Origin: Pomacea canaliculata
Taxonomy: Eukaryota > Mollusca > Gastropoda > Architaenioglossa > Ampullariidae
Length of the DNA stretch: 64,000 nt
NCBI RefSeq assembly: GCF_003073045.1
Contig: NC_037591.1
Location: 39,882,589 to 39,946,588 of the forward strand
Reading direction: 5' to 3'
Translations under genes and position numbers: made by a program
Part shown: positions 12,691 through 25,999 of the stretch, one piece after another
Layout of the letters: each line of letters begins with the position of its first letter
How positions within the stretch are numbered: position 1 is the first letter of the stretch
Notes under the pieces: model-generated
Told to the model about the DNA's origin: nothing
Databases searched by the model: none
What the model saw: the letters and a program-made list of their open reading frames with translations, nothing else

Positions 12691-15600
12691 TTTGCCTAGC
12701 AATTAATAACTAGAGATAAGTTGATGATAAAATGGTTATTTTGTCTGTGCTAGGGATCATGTTTTCTATGTTTTGTATTATTAAATTATGTTATCTTATT
12801 AATCAAACACATCTTTACGTTAAATATTAAAATGCTTACAATACGCTATAATATAAATGCCAATTGTAAGAAAACTTAGTTGTTACTGAAAATAATGTAA
12901 AGAACGAATCTTGTAATAGTGATTGTGACCATTCTACACACCAACTGTCACTTGGTAATTCAACTGGCGAGCCTCTGGGTTTGAAAGATTGAGCTCGAAC
13001 TGCTCGGAGATATATATCTCTCTGTACATGTACCATGTTTACAGACCTACGGTCGAAACACGTAGAGCATTTTCTAAATGCGATTTACAATTTTTAATTT
13101 TAAATATTTTTAGCGTACAATAAATTCTTGGGGATATTTTTATGCCGTAGAAATATCACAAGAAATACACCTTAAAGTGAGTGTCACACGGTGGACTGTG
13201 GTGTGACAACAGTTGCTGGTTTGACATAAACACCAATTCTTTCTCCCTACTATAGTGACCTTCATACCTCCCACTGCTCCCTCCTACAGTATACGTTATC
13301 TTGCAGTTCATGATGTTGTTTAGGTATGCACATTGGTTATTTTAATGTTTTTGTGTTATTTTAACATTTCTGCTAATGTAATTGTTTTTTCCCAGTTTAC
13401 CTCATAAAATGACTTAAGAACTCTCAAATTCTAGCTTTGTTCTGGTTACATACTTTTCATATTTTTATAGTTCTTGCTGTGAGTGAATCATTTTTAGATT
13501 ACCTCTCTGTAATATGATACTTGCATCCCCACATATACACACTTAAACAAACAGGCCACCGCTTTAAAAGTACAGCTTCAGGTGTAAAATAACATCTGTG
13601 GGATCTGAACATCGCTTTATAACTTTGGAAACAAGACATTTAATTGAGTTCTTCCCAAGGCAACGGCTTACCCTCGCTTCACAACTACTGCCCCACCTGT
13701 TTCATGGGGACAACCTACCTTGGGCTTGTTGGCAATATGAGGTAGATTCCCACCCACCACCTTCACCCCTGTTCAGGTGACAGCGAATGCGCAAAGATCT
13801 CTTTCAATGACACAAAGGTGTAAACAAATACCTGACTTTGGCAGAGAGTGAGAGGCATGACTAGACCTCATGGCAATAAGAAGTATTAACTTTGAATTGC
13901 ATGTTCTGCTTTTAAACCAGTCTGTAGGTAGTAACCGACTTTACTACATGGGCGACTCTTTAATCTGAAATCACATAAAAAAAACACTATACGCTTGACT
14001 TGTAATGTAGAATGTTATGAAGTATAACCTGACAACATATACAAAGAACGGGTTTTCAGAGAAACCAGGAAGGAATTCTGAGAAGGTCAGTGTGTAACTA
14101 TTTATGTTCATGAGAAAAAAAGTCGGTTTAGCTTTAACAGCTTAGGTTGTATCTCCATCCCGGTCAGTGTAGTCAGAGTTGGTCCGCGCTATTTTAGGTC
14201 TACATCACCCTGTACGTCACGTAGTCCATCACCCTGTACGTCACGTAGTCCATCACCCTGTACACCACTTAATGCGTCCCCCTGTATCACACTGTACATC
14301 ACCTAGTCCATCACCATGTACGTCACCTACTACATCACCCCGTGAACCCGAAAGATGAAAAGGATCGCCACCACTGTTTTCTTGTTTCGCCTTGATTCAG
14401 TAGGGTCATCTACCACTTTGAAGGGGTGTGAAAGATAATAACAACGCATTGTGTGTGTGTGTGTGATGACAAGGCATGAAGGCAGGATCTTTACATTAAA
14501 CGGTTTCAGCAGTATGGTCAAAGTCTTTCCACTTATGATACTACTCCTTCTCTGGCCTTAAATTTATATTTTAATTACACAATTGTCTTCATGTAACTGT
14601 TGACTTTCGTTGCTGGTAAGTCGGCAAAAAAGTTTTAAAATATTTATATAGGGGTCACCCCACTACTGTACTGGGTATAGCCTAGTCCCAAAGTTCACAA
14701 TCAAGAATAAATACTGAAGCCAAATATCAATTGGCTTATAGCAGTTCTACAGTGGATATCCTCGCACTGTGCTATTGAAGGCAACGAGCAGACTGACACA
14801 ATGACAAAATCAGCAGGATGAAAACAAGACCAGCCTGGCAGAGATAAAGACCATCATCAAGGCTCTGCACAGAACCCAAGCCCCTAGATTGCTACCACTA
14901 CCTGTGCACATCAGACCAGGTGTTTATTCTCTTCTGTCTTCAGCTACTGGCATAACGCTAAAACCTTTCCCCTGCAACTTCCACTGTTTCAGCCTTCAAC
15001 TGATTTTTTACCATGTGGCGTAGGTATGACACGAGAATAATTAGTTTACCCATGGCAACATGGGAAGCTCAAGGAAAAGTGTTTTTTTTTTTTTGTTTTC
15101 GTAGTTACAATGCTATGTCCAAGCCCTGTGGATATTACTTACCCACCAATCTTTGCTATTGCTCTATAACTACTGCTTTAAGAGTAAACAATATATGCGT
15201 GGTTTGAATGCCACTTTTTAACTTTATAACTAAGACGCTTGTGCTATTGTTTCTCAGAGAACACCTTTCCCTTGTTTTATAACTATGGCGCCTCGAGAAT
15301 ACGGAGAGCTCGTGTTTCTACATCATCATGTCTCGCGGCCGCCACGTGCTTCACCCAACAGGCAACAGAGGTCACAGCAAACTTGTGAAACTTGCCTTTC
15401 ATAAAACAGCAGTTTATAGGACGATGTCCTCTCCAAAGAAGTATGAAATATCATTCGGGCTCGTAATCGGGACATATCACTTCTCAGGGTGGGACAGTCC
15501 TAAAGACATAAGTGTCAGCAAAAGCTTGAAGTAAACCCGGTTTAAAGTCAACTCACGTTACCGTCAGTACAACGGGCCTCGTGGTGATGTGTCTTTAGTC

Positions 15601-17660
15601 AATGTTTACAGCCTACATGATTTTTCTCACCTGACCTTACGACCTCAGCACCGCTACACGACGAGGACGGGAAGCTGTGAGAGTGAGATGATGGAAAAGA
15701 TGATTGAAAAGACGACATTGCAGTCTTGACAACTGCAGTCTCTAAGAGTGCATAAGGAACAGACACAATTTCAAAAAAAGATTTGAATAGCATTCAGAAG
15801 ATGCCCGATTATGTCAGAGAACAGGGAGGCAGGACAGTTCGCTTTCGGTCAAGACTGATGTTGATGGCGATAATAACTTTTAATGTTGAACTGTGTACTC
15901 TCCTTTACAAGCAACGCATTGGTAATAATTTATTTTTCTACCTTTTAGGCGGTTGATTTTTTCACCCAGACCCAACCTAATAATAAAATCTCACCAAGAG
16001 GGCTTTCCACTGTTACATGAAGTAAGGGAACTGATAGGTTGAAATAAAATACGAGACTAAAGCTTTCCGTTCATCCACGAGGGAAACACCATCCGCTTGT
16101 GTGTTAATAGTCAGGTGTACAATAACACGAGGAGTGTAGGACAGTGTAGGACTGGAAAGGACTCACAGTGTAGGACTGGGAAGAAAGCACGAATGAAGGG
16201 TCTTGTGATGTGTTTCCACACCTACATGGATTAACAGACATGTGAGCACAAGCTGTATGTGTGCCTGTCCTGTGAAGACCAGGTTCACCAAACAAATGGG
16301 GAAATTATTTTCATGGTGTGAGTTTTTTCAAATATTCTTCTTAATGGTAAAGTCAAAAATTGTGAGTGTTGGTGTAAGAAATGGATACAACACTCATGTG
16401 TAATACAATTTTTATTGTATAATACTACAGTGGCCTGGGTTTTGAAGTGAAATTTTTGACACTAAGATTATTACATTATTTGTACTGACAATGGTGACGA
16501 CTCTTCTCGATCTCACAAAATGAAAAACAAGCTTCGCTTTTTATTTATAGAAAGACAGGTGGACAGGTGGCATGGAGTATGATTGGTTATCCGCTGGCGT
16601 TGATTAATCCATCAATCACACATTATGGAAGTGGCACACATTTAATAGATGGTGATCAGTCTGTGATAGGAGTGTAGTATCTTTATAACCTTTTTTAGGC
16701 CTTGTACTTCAAATATATCACGACAATAATGGTCCATTCGCCTCCATTTAATTTTTTAATTTATGTAATCATTAGGAATTCAGCAATATTTTATTTGCTT
16801 TTATTTTGCTGCACTGAAGCTGTCAGATGTCATGATTTTAGTCATCTACCTTAGCAGTATGCTACTCCAGGTAGGAGCAGGGCGAGACACCCAGGTGGTA
16901 TTTCTTTATGTCTTCACCCTGTCAAGGTGAGGGTGGACCGAAGAACACACCTTCACGCTCCCTTGCACATTGTTATAACACAACTACTGGCTTTCTACAC
17001 CTGTAATCTTCTAGGCATCAGACAAATGACAAGACAACATTCATTACACAGAGTTCTCAGATGTACTTGTAACTATGAGCACAAAGCAAGAAACTCATTC
17101 TATAGCAACAAAGTGAACACTCGTGGTACAGATATTTGTCAGTAGGTTCATTAACACCACACAACTCCCACAACCGTGTTGGATTGATTGTTGAATCCAT
17201 ATCTGTATGTATATGTAATCTAATTTTAATTTATAATTTTGATTCGTGAAAAAAAGAAAAAAAACTTATTTATTTTTGTATCAAGCATAAAAAGAGGGAA
17301 GCCCACAAGCACATATTTGTTTTGCTGAATGAGAGAGTTGCATGCGTTCACTTTGTGTTTGCTACATCCACATTAAAAGACATCTTTATAAAAGATTAGT
17401 TATCACACTTCTCAAAACAGTTTGCTGTTGTTCTCTACAAATTTTGCTACTTAACATTTTAAAGTTTCGCCAGTGAAGACTGAGTTACACATACCAGGGA
17501 AATCATTTCAAAACCGGCAAGAAAAGCTGTGCGACATTTTGTGTCGGGTTTTGATGAATAAGTCGAAGACCATTGATGATTGGAATAGCGTGTACTACTC
17601 TGTCTCATCTCACCTGTGTTTCAACAGTAACAAAAATTAAAGACTTATGATTCTAATCAC
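12690..17660. other. Intergenic gap between genes A and B
   Basis: No exon of the receptor family and no other recognisable protein found. Open frames are short and unlike proteins. It contains the 14.2 kb minisatellite listed separately and a short (GT)n run near 14450. A 5' non-coding exon of gene B might lie near its end. Confidence 0.5.
14201..14340. repeat. Degenerate ~24-bp minisatellite
   Basis: About five to six imperfect copies of a unit like CATCACCCTGTACGTCACGT. The first two copies are almost identical and the later ones diverge. No coding role is apparent. Confidence 0.85.
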
Positions 17661-17662
17661 AG

Positions 17663-17675
17663 ACTTATATAAATA
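17663..17675 (+). promoter_or_regulatory. Possible TATA box of gene B
   Basis: CTTATATAAATAC lies about 260 bases before the likely start codon of gene B (17932). It lacks the CCAAT arrangement seen at genes C-E, and upstream ATGs fall between it and the start. Weak call based on motif and position only. Confidence 0.25.
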
Positions 17676-17931
17676 CTTGAATCGCTCCACAACAGCTAAT
17701 CATGTTGCTGTTACTTGCTTTAATTCATTTATTTATTTACCATGCTTATTCATTTACCTTTAATGTAGTGTCTACATCTTTTAACTAACATGTCTGCGCA
17801 CATTTACCTAAAAAACATTCAAACCTTTAATGTAATATTTCTACTTTATTTATAAACAGTCTTTGGTAAATGAAATTAAATGCTCGTTGCTATATCTATA
17901 AATTAATACTGGCTTGATTTTTTTTATTCTG

Positions 17932-20900
17932 ATGATTTCAGCAATCAGAAAGTCCATACAACTTCTTTTTGTTTCCTTGACACTTGCACTTCCTCAACAA
18001 GTGCAAGGTAATTACAAAGTCATCACAACATTCTGATATCATATATGTATTCTGCATGTTTGAGTATATGTATAAATGTATAGATATATGTGTGTGTGTG
18101 TGTTTTTGTGTTAGAAATGTATGTGTATATATGACATTGTACATATTATACACGTGTTTGCGTGAATACAGAGTAAAAAAATTATCTTCTGAAGAAACAT
18201 ATCAATTGAATTCTTAGAAGATACAAACTTCTCGTTGGTTAGAAAACAACTCCCTTGAACATGTCTTGTAGCTTGTGGCGGCCTCTACACTTCACTCACT
18301 GATTCCTTCTCGTCTCCATTGTACCCGAGCCAATACCCGCCTGACCAGGAGTGTATTTACATAATCAATGCAACGGATGGCTATCGTATAACCTTGACCT
18401 TTGTCCAGTTTCAACTCCAGGCTGGAACTTCCGACTGTAATTACGACTTTCTGCAGGTTTGTGATTATTGTAATAGTTGTTTATGAAACTACTGAGTGAG
18501 ATAAAGCTGTATGTAAGGAAACCAATCTCATTATTGATAGTTTTGCTTAATTTTTTATTGTTTATCTGTAACAAATTAACGGAAATCAGTGATCCTTATT
18601 TATGAGAAAACCTCTCCGTCAAAAAGGAAAAGATAAGGAGAGAAAAATAAAGGATACACTACATAATTATTATAAAATATGTCATATGTAACTGCGGATA
18701 CTTCCCAGGCTTATGATCCTGGTCTACTGTAGATTAGGGATGGCAATTCCGTGTCCTCACCATCTATGGGCACCTTCTGCAACACCACCGTCCCGGAAAG
18801 AATCAGGTCAACGGCGAACACGATGTGGATCATGTTCCGCTCGGATTCCTCTGTGTCGGGAGCTGGCTTCAAAGCCGCCTACACTACAGGTAATGGGAGA
18901 AAAAGGCAGTCAACCGCATATTTTACCGCAGTTTTATATAGTTTATATTTTACATGTAACATGAATAGGTTTAATAGACTAAGAACACCCAGCACCAGAA
19001 CCAGTGTTAATAAAAACAAGAAATGTTGTTAAGGCCCCAGGACTATAGGACATGAGCTTCAATTCGTTTTTGTTGCGGCCCTATGCTAATCGAGGAGTAA
19101 CAAGGATTAAACTTGAATTTGTTTCACAAAAGAATATCAAGAATGTATAGTATTTGATTACCACAAAATCTATATTACTTGCTAGCACGCATATCTGTGT
19201 ATGTGTGAGAGAGAGTGAAGGTTGTTTCTTCTTTGGCACAATAGAAACAAAGGACAAATCTCTTCGGACACATTCTTCAAGACTCTCATGTCACAAAAAT
19301 CTTTATAAACAGGAATTCGGAGCTTTTGAAATAAAAAAAGCTGGCAATGTTGATAGTCATAATAATTTTTAAGGACACTGGATAAAATCCGATTGTTCAC
19401 AGCAATCATTCCGCAGAAGAACCTCCTTGTGACCAACACTGGACCAGACGTTATCATCCACATCGACATCGACACCATCAGCAACTTTAACATCCCTCTA
19501 GACGGACTGCAAAACCCGATGGCTGTTGACTACGACCCACCAACAGGTCGCATCTACTGGACGGACTCGGAGGAGAAGACCATCCGCTCAGCCAACCTTG
19601 ACGGCAGCGACATTCGACTCGTTCGCAACTTAGAAGAAGGTCTGGTGAAACTTGTCTTCAGGCTCTAGTTACTCATTTATGACAGATGTCAATAGTCTCA
19701 TCCAATATACTTACTTTATGCTTAAGGGCATAAAAAGGTGCTTAACCTACTTCAGTCTTTACGACATTGACATATTCCAGTCTTTACTGCTGTCGTTGAT
19801 GGTGAAACCAAGTCGTCAAATTTCAGAGTATCTATAAATACATTTCTGAAAATAAAGCTCAAAGTTTCAGCAAAATGAGACGAAACAGTGACACATTATT
19901 ATTGTATAGAAATGCGTTTTGGTTTTTTAATAATGTTTTTGAGAAAAACACACTCAAAGATTGACCTTTATTCTTTTGAGTCTAGTGCACCATGGGTAAC
20001 CAAACTTCCATCACATGCTAATAATGATTTTTTTTTCAGTCAACAAGCACACTTTAGTGGCGACACAACATATGGAGTTTTCATGCTTAACTTAAAATAT
20101 TACATCAAGTGGCAATTAGTTTACCTTTTAACAGAGAGATTTTTGTACTTCAGTGGGAAGCAGAATCCAGTTCAAAATTGTTGGACATATATCAGCGAAT
20201 TTCTCAGTAGAAATTTCCATTTAACTGCAAGCTTAAAGAGTCAGGCAGGTGCCTCATACCTAATAAGAAAATAAAAAATAAAGACTTTCACGTGTTCCCG
20301 TGTTTAACAATAAACACAAGAATATTTTACAGGCGCTGTTCCAGATGGCATGTCTGTTGACTCGCTGTCGAGGCTGATTTTCTACACTGATGCAGGCTAT
20401 CATGTTATTGGCATGATTACAATGTACAACAACAGACACCAGATAGTCATTGATTCAAACCTTGACACGCCTAGAGACATCGAGCTGGACAAACACAATG
20501 GGTATACTTACAGAAACTTAGGAAAAGCATTAAAACTTAGCTTAATATCGTAATGATAGTAAAAAATCGACATAAAAGCTCTAATCCACCGAGAATACGA
20601 TTGTTTAGACTACCGTTTCATAAATAAATAATTATTAAAAACAAAGCAGCCATTGCTCTAGTCGGATATATACACGTTTCATGAATATAAAGCAAAACCA
20701 CAGAAAAGGAACTTCTTGAAGACAACAAAAGTCAGGTCTGTCAGTCCAAATAAATTTTAATTAAAGCAACTTCCAAGAAAACTTCAAAATAACATTGACA
20801 GATTTCTTTTGCTTTGTATTTAAAAAAAAAATGATGATAGGGTGATATTCTGGAGCGACTGGGGCGCCACACCTAGAATAGAGCGAGCCAACTACGACGG

Positions 20901-23900
20901 GTCTGGACGCAAGACTCTGGTCTCAGGATCTGAGTATCTGTACTCACCAAGTGCTCTGGCTCTGGACACAGTCGGTGAGATTATCTCCCTTTCTGTTCCC
21001 CCCCCCCTTTTTTTTTTGATTAATTAATTTTTTCCCTTGGTTTGTTAAAACAAATATGGAGAACTGAAATCTCATATTATGTGAATGCAAATATCTATGC
21101 AGATGTATGTTTATTTGTGTGGACATCATGGAAACATTTTGTGTGTGTGTGTTTGTGTGATGGAATGATAGGTGGAAGACTGTACTGGACAGATATTCAA
21201 ACGAGCACTATAGGATGGGTGGATGTGGACGGCAAAAACACTTCCGTGATTCTTCAAAGCACAGGATCCCGCTTTTTTGGCATGGACATCTACCTGAATG
21301 ACCTGTTTGTCACAGACTGGGGACTTCCAAGGTAGCTAATTAACACTTTTGTATTTTCAGATGTCTCATTCATACTGTCGTTAGTTTACCTGATGCAGCT
21401 ACCCTGTAGCAGTTAACAATTTGCTTGCCATGAGATAACTTAAATGGGGAAGTAACTATGAAGTTCTAGGGTGGCTTGTTGACAAGCCTGGGGACACTTA
21501 GGCAAGAGGGGGGCGGCGTATGTGCCAGTGTAGAGGTGTTGTATGTGGTATGTGCACAGTGGGATGTGGGAGACAACCATAAGTGGTTACAGCAGCCAAG
21601 CGCGACCAGCCGGCTGGCAGAGGTGTATATGTTGTTATGATGTGTATTATATGTGTTTGTTTATGGTATGTATTATATGTTTGTTTCGTCAGCAGTTTGG
21701 GGTCTGCAAAAACCTTCATTCATCGAATTAGCACTGATGGAAGCACTGACATCATTATTGCGACAGCTGTGGGACGATTGAACGACATCCGTGTCTTCGC
21801 AGAGGAAACTGAGGATAAAGGTAAGGTTAGGAAAAATCTCGAAGGATACAAGACGAAGTAAGTCATAATAGGAGACCACTAAATGTAGACCAGCGGTCAC
21901 TAAAATGATCTCAAGATGCTTAGTACTGTGGAGACTTGTAACACTAACAGCCCCTGAAATGATCGCAAGATAGTATGTGGAGAATAATATTTTAGAGAGA
22001 TGTGTTTGAAATAGATTGATTAAGATAGATTGAAAAGAAAGAAACCACCGACTTTGATGAGGCTGGCAATGATTGTCGGGAGGGCGACATGACTGGATGC
22101 AATATGCAAAACACATTACACCAAGGGAAAGCTCCATACCAACCTCAAATCATCCAAAGTATCGGTGAATCAGAAGAATTATTGACTGTAACGTAGGTTA
22201 GAATAGTCAGTTGGCACAGGTAACCCAGGATGTTACAGGTGGTAGGTTGCGTTACATGTCACGTGACTTACATGAGACTGAAGCCGCCGAACAGATGCTG
22301 GAATAGTAACCGTTTGAGTAGCAAGACCTAAAGTACAAAATGAAGACTAACAGTCGCTAAAATAACCACAAGCATGTTAGTACTGTTAGTACTGAGATCT
22401 ACAAAGAGAAGAGAAAGATAAAGCAGTCAAGTGCTATTGTAGTTTTGTGTCTGCATCCTTCAAGAGGTTAAACTGTCTGTGGTATCTCGAATTACAGGGC
22501 CCAACGGGTGTGGAAACAACAACGGTGGTTGTAGTTACATCTGTGTACCTACTCCTGGCAACAGAAGTAGATGTCTCACTGAAAGCGGAGAGTCCAGTAG
22601 GTATAGGAATTCTCAAACAACATGTATGTCACACACGTGCCAAGCTTGTTTTGTAAAAAATGTGAAAGATTTTGAAAGATAGAATTAACAAGCAAAATCA
22701 CATAGCATTACTGGCAATAAAAATTTGCCTTCAAATACACATTTAAAATATACAATAAAAAATGTAAGACCCATTGATGAAAAATGACTAGCATCTTTAA
22801 ATGTGCCATTGCATACAAGGAGAATGTAATTTACAATAAACTAGATAGTAAGCTGTGACAGTAAACTAGCCTTTCAGTTTATTTCAACTCTTTCATTTTT
22901 TTTTCTTTTTAGTATCTACTGAAACAAGTGATCAAACTGCAGAAAGAAGTGACCGCACAAGTGAGTATGGCAAAACAAGTGTTTACAGCACTGGTGACTA
23001 TCTCACCAGGTACCAATGAACCTACGTACTTAGATACTCACATACAATTACAAAGGCAGAAAAATATAAATCACTTTTAGGCTTAGAGTTCATTTAACGG
23101 AATGGGAGGTCACTAGAAGTGCCACAGATAGTTTAATAAAATAACAAATGATAACTTTCATAAGAAAGAGAAAAAAAATTAATCCGAACAACGCAGAGTG
23201 AGAATCGTCCAATTTTCTAAAGTAGAGAGAAGTTATTACAGGTAAAGTCGAATGTAATGTCAGTAATCGCTATTTTGTGTTGATTATTTCAGACACAGAG
23301 GATATCAGCACTAACTCAATAGTCATCATTGTCGCCTGCGTTGTTGTCGTCGTCGTAGGAACTGCTGTCATCGTCGCCATCGTCATTTTCTTGAGAACAA
23401 GAATGCGTAAGTCAACTAGAGAGTTATTTCACAGCAAAAAAGTAAACCTTAAAAAAAGATTAGCTCGAGCTGTCAAAAACATTCATACAACTTATTCCTA
23501 TAACCCAGAGTTCAAAAAACCGTTTCCGAGCTTTGCCAAACACGTCTCGCACCTACCGCTCCTTGATAGAGAGATGGTCGGTGTTGGGTATTTATTCAAC
23601 AGTACAACACCTTTAGACATGAATTAACATCATTGGTGATGGAGGTTAAACACATGTTTCCTTAGCTCTCAGGTGATGTTTTGTGCAGGTGAGAAGAAAT
23701 TCGAGAGCCCTGAGGTATTCACGAGGAGAGAAAGCAACTTTACCATCCCAGTGGGGTCACTACCAGGCGATTATTCCACTCTGGCAATCAACTTGGCTTT
23801 TGACGAGGAAGAGCACATCTACCAAGATTTTCAGTCCGTTTATGGAGGACACAACCTTGATGACTTTGATGACGCGGGTAGGTATCACTGGGTAAAAGGT

Positions 23901-25899
23901 TAAATGTCATCATAAATGTATCATAAGCAACAATAGAAAGTTAATCCTTTCACTTTTCTCTTTAGGTCTTCGGGAAGGGAGGTGCTAGACCACGCCAATG
24001 TTTTACTGAGGGCGGGACCCATCTTTTCCCCTACCCTCTGCTTTTTCTTTTTCTAACCTTCTCGAGAGTCAGTTCCCCTGTCGTGATGGCTACGTTGACT
24101 GGGGAATGTATGCCTCACGGGAATCAAGCTGGCGAGCATCCGGGTTACTAAGCGTTCTTTTGAACCACTTGGATATCAGTTCCTTCGGACATTTACTTAC
24201 AAGTAGGACAAGTGTCATATTTATATGTTGGAGCGATTTCAATAGAGTCTTCATTTTCCAACTTCTAATGTTCCAAAATCTGCGAATATGGATACAAATA
24301 ATAACTGGGGTTTTTTGTGCTTTTTTTTGTTTTGTTTTGTTTTGTTTTTGGGAGGGTAGTGGGTGGATAGAAGAACAACATGTCAACTGACAAAAACAGA
24401 TTGTAACTTCTGAGGTCCCTAAAGGCCTCGGACATTCGGTGAGCTCTAAAAGGTTCTCATGAGAGTACCTTTCTGACATCGCAGAAAATATTTTGAGTTC
24501 AATGAAGTAAACATTTCAATAATCAAAGGCCCGTAAATTAGACACAATTCAAGATTTACATTCATCGACCGACAAATAAAACAAAGTAGCATGAACTTAT
24601 GCACTAACAAAAATGATGATGTATCTTGGTGAATTTGTAAATAATGATAATTTTCCAGGCCTGTTGTTTGACTAAATTCTCAGCAGTTTAAGCGAAGTAA
24701 CTGTGTTTTTGGTTTGCAGCACAGGACAATGGCGAATACCTTTACCCAGTCCGCAACTTATCCATAAGTATGCTGGCTTCATACTCTAATTATATATATA
24801 TTAGAATAAAAAACTGTACTCACTGCACTTACCCTAGAATGTGAAATGCCTCTGTTTTTCTGTTCGAAATACTTAAATATGACTTTACTATAAATTTAAC
24901 TACTAAATGTTTGTTGGCAATGTCTAATTTATACCAAGTAGCTGTCTCCACTGTATTTTTTTCATTACAGTCCAGGACCATGGCGATTATCTTCACCGAG
25001 GGCGCACCTCCTCAGAAAATATAGGAACTGCGGGTACCACAAATTAATAAACTTTTATTTGAATTAAAATATTTAATTCTTGTCCCTTCATGTATCTTGA
25101 CTGTCGAATTTAGTGGCAATGAGACGTGTATGTACTTAACAGTTGATTGCTGTGACATCAATTTAATGTCTTACTTTATCTCCGTTTGTTTTTGGCTGTG
25201 CTTCTCTAATTAACCTGATGTTTTAAACTTAAAATTTGTCTTAAGAATTCAATTAAGATACGCAGCAATTAGAGTTTAATCTGACTGCAGATATTGTTGC
25301 TTACAACGTGGTGCTAACCTGCAATAACCCTTTTATAGTTTATACAAACTTTGTCAGCTGCACTTGAGTCATCATCAAACAATTACATGTAGTAACAAAT
25401 TCTGAAAGAAGATAATAATAATGTTTTTTCATATTAACCGATAATCAATCGACAAGACCTATTCTTTGACAGCATTTTAAGCTTGGTGACTGACTTTGTT
25501 GTGTTTTTGTGATTTGCAGAACAAGACCATGATGACTACATACGCGCCGTGCGCAACTCGTCCAGACGTACCCCGGGTATGGCTTTCACAAACTGATTAA
25601 GTGTATTAGAAAGGATTCTCATTTTACCTACATACTTAGAAACTGCCGAACTCTTCTGTACTAAACTATTGGTATTCTTATATCAAACTTTTATCTAAGT
25701 TCTAATTGTTTGTTGACAATATTCCATAAGTGTGGGTTGTTTTTATTTATCTATTTGTAACAGACTCCGTATGTTTTTAAGATTTTAAGTAACCGACTCC
25801 GTTTTTTATGTTTGCATTGCAGCACAGGGTAATAGCAACTACCTTTATTCAGTGCGAAACTCATCCGGAAGTGTGCTGGCTTTGGGCTTTACAATCTAA
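17932..25899 (+). CDS. Gene B: CUB-YWTD propeller-EGF membrane receptor
   Basis: Exons: 17932-18007, 18272-18456, 18733-18889, 19403-19639, 20333-20501, 20841-20974, 21172-21331, 21693-21820, 22498-22596, 22913-22960, 23293-23406, 23689-23877, 24720-24767, 24971-25033, 25520-25576, 25823-25899. The total is 1941 bases, an exact multiple of 3, for about 646 residues. Order: signal peptide 1-25; CUB about 26-139, split at the calcium-site motif (DFLQ, IRDG); propeller about 140-415 with IYWTD, IFYTD, IFWSD and LYWTD strands; four-Cys EGF-like 416-448; short stalk; helix about 474-496; cytoplasmic tail to 646. The tail has YSTL at 531-534, an endocytosis-type YxxL, and four tyrosine repeats. YWTD propellers followed by EGF are known from LDL-receptor relatives; the CUB attached in front is unusual. 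The start ATG precedes a tttcag that is used as an acceptor in gene A, so the start is less certain than the rest. Ligand unknown. Confidence 0.85.
23293..23406 (+). CDS. Gene B transmembrane exon
   Basis: Phase 1-1 exon of 114 bases. It starts after ttatttcag and ends before gtaagt. It encodes a polar stalk (TEDISTN), then about 23 hydrophobic residues of Val, Ile and Ala, ending in a basic FLRTRMR anchor. This single exon marks B (and the dead A) as membrane forms. The corresponding interval in C, D and E carries a 51-base exon with a second furin motif instead. Confidence 0.88.
23966..23988 (+). CDS. Gene B alternative short terminal exon
   Basis: A strong acceptor with a long pyrimidine tract (ctctttag) follows tail exon 23689-23877. 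In the matching phase it reads GLREGRC and then TAG. Splicing here gives 1719 coding bases (572 residues) and removes all four tyrosine repeats. The alternative is skipping to 24720. Both keep frame; RNA is needed to know which is used. Gene A also has a stop-containing exon in a similar place (12341). Confidence 0.5.
24720..25899 (+). CDS. Gene B tail: four duplicated tyrosine mini-exons
   Basis: Exons 24720-24767, 24971-25033, 25520-25576 and 25823-25899 (the last with stop TAA). The three internal exons are phase 1-1. Each begins with a Q-D or Q-G motif and carries one repeat: QDNGEYLYPVRNLS, QDHGDYLHRGRTSS, QDHDDYIRAVRNSS and QGNSNYLYSVRNSS. The consensus is Q-D-[HN]-x-x-Y-[LI]-x-x-V-R-N-x-S. 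The repeats lie in the cytoplasm after the helix, so the tyrosines could be phosphorylation or adaptor-docking sites; that is inference. Equal phases and similar introns point to exon duplication. Confidence 0.78.
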
Positions 25900-25965
25900 T
25901 TAATAGCATTAGTATTAAATTTGTTATTCTTTACTCCCCGTGTCACTTTACAATGGAATATACAG

Positions 25966-25971
25966 AATAAA
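25966..25971 (+). terminator. Poly(A) signal of gene B
   Basis: AATAAA, 66 bases after the stop codon of gene B, in AT-rich sequence. Position fits a short 3' UTR. Confidence 0.55.
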
Positions 25972-25999
25972 ATACATAATTATTGATTATTATTAATGT

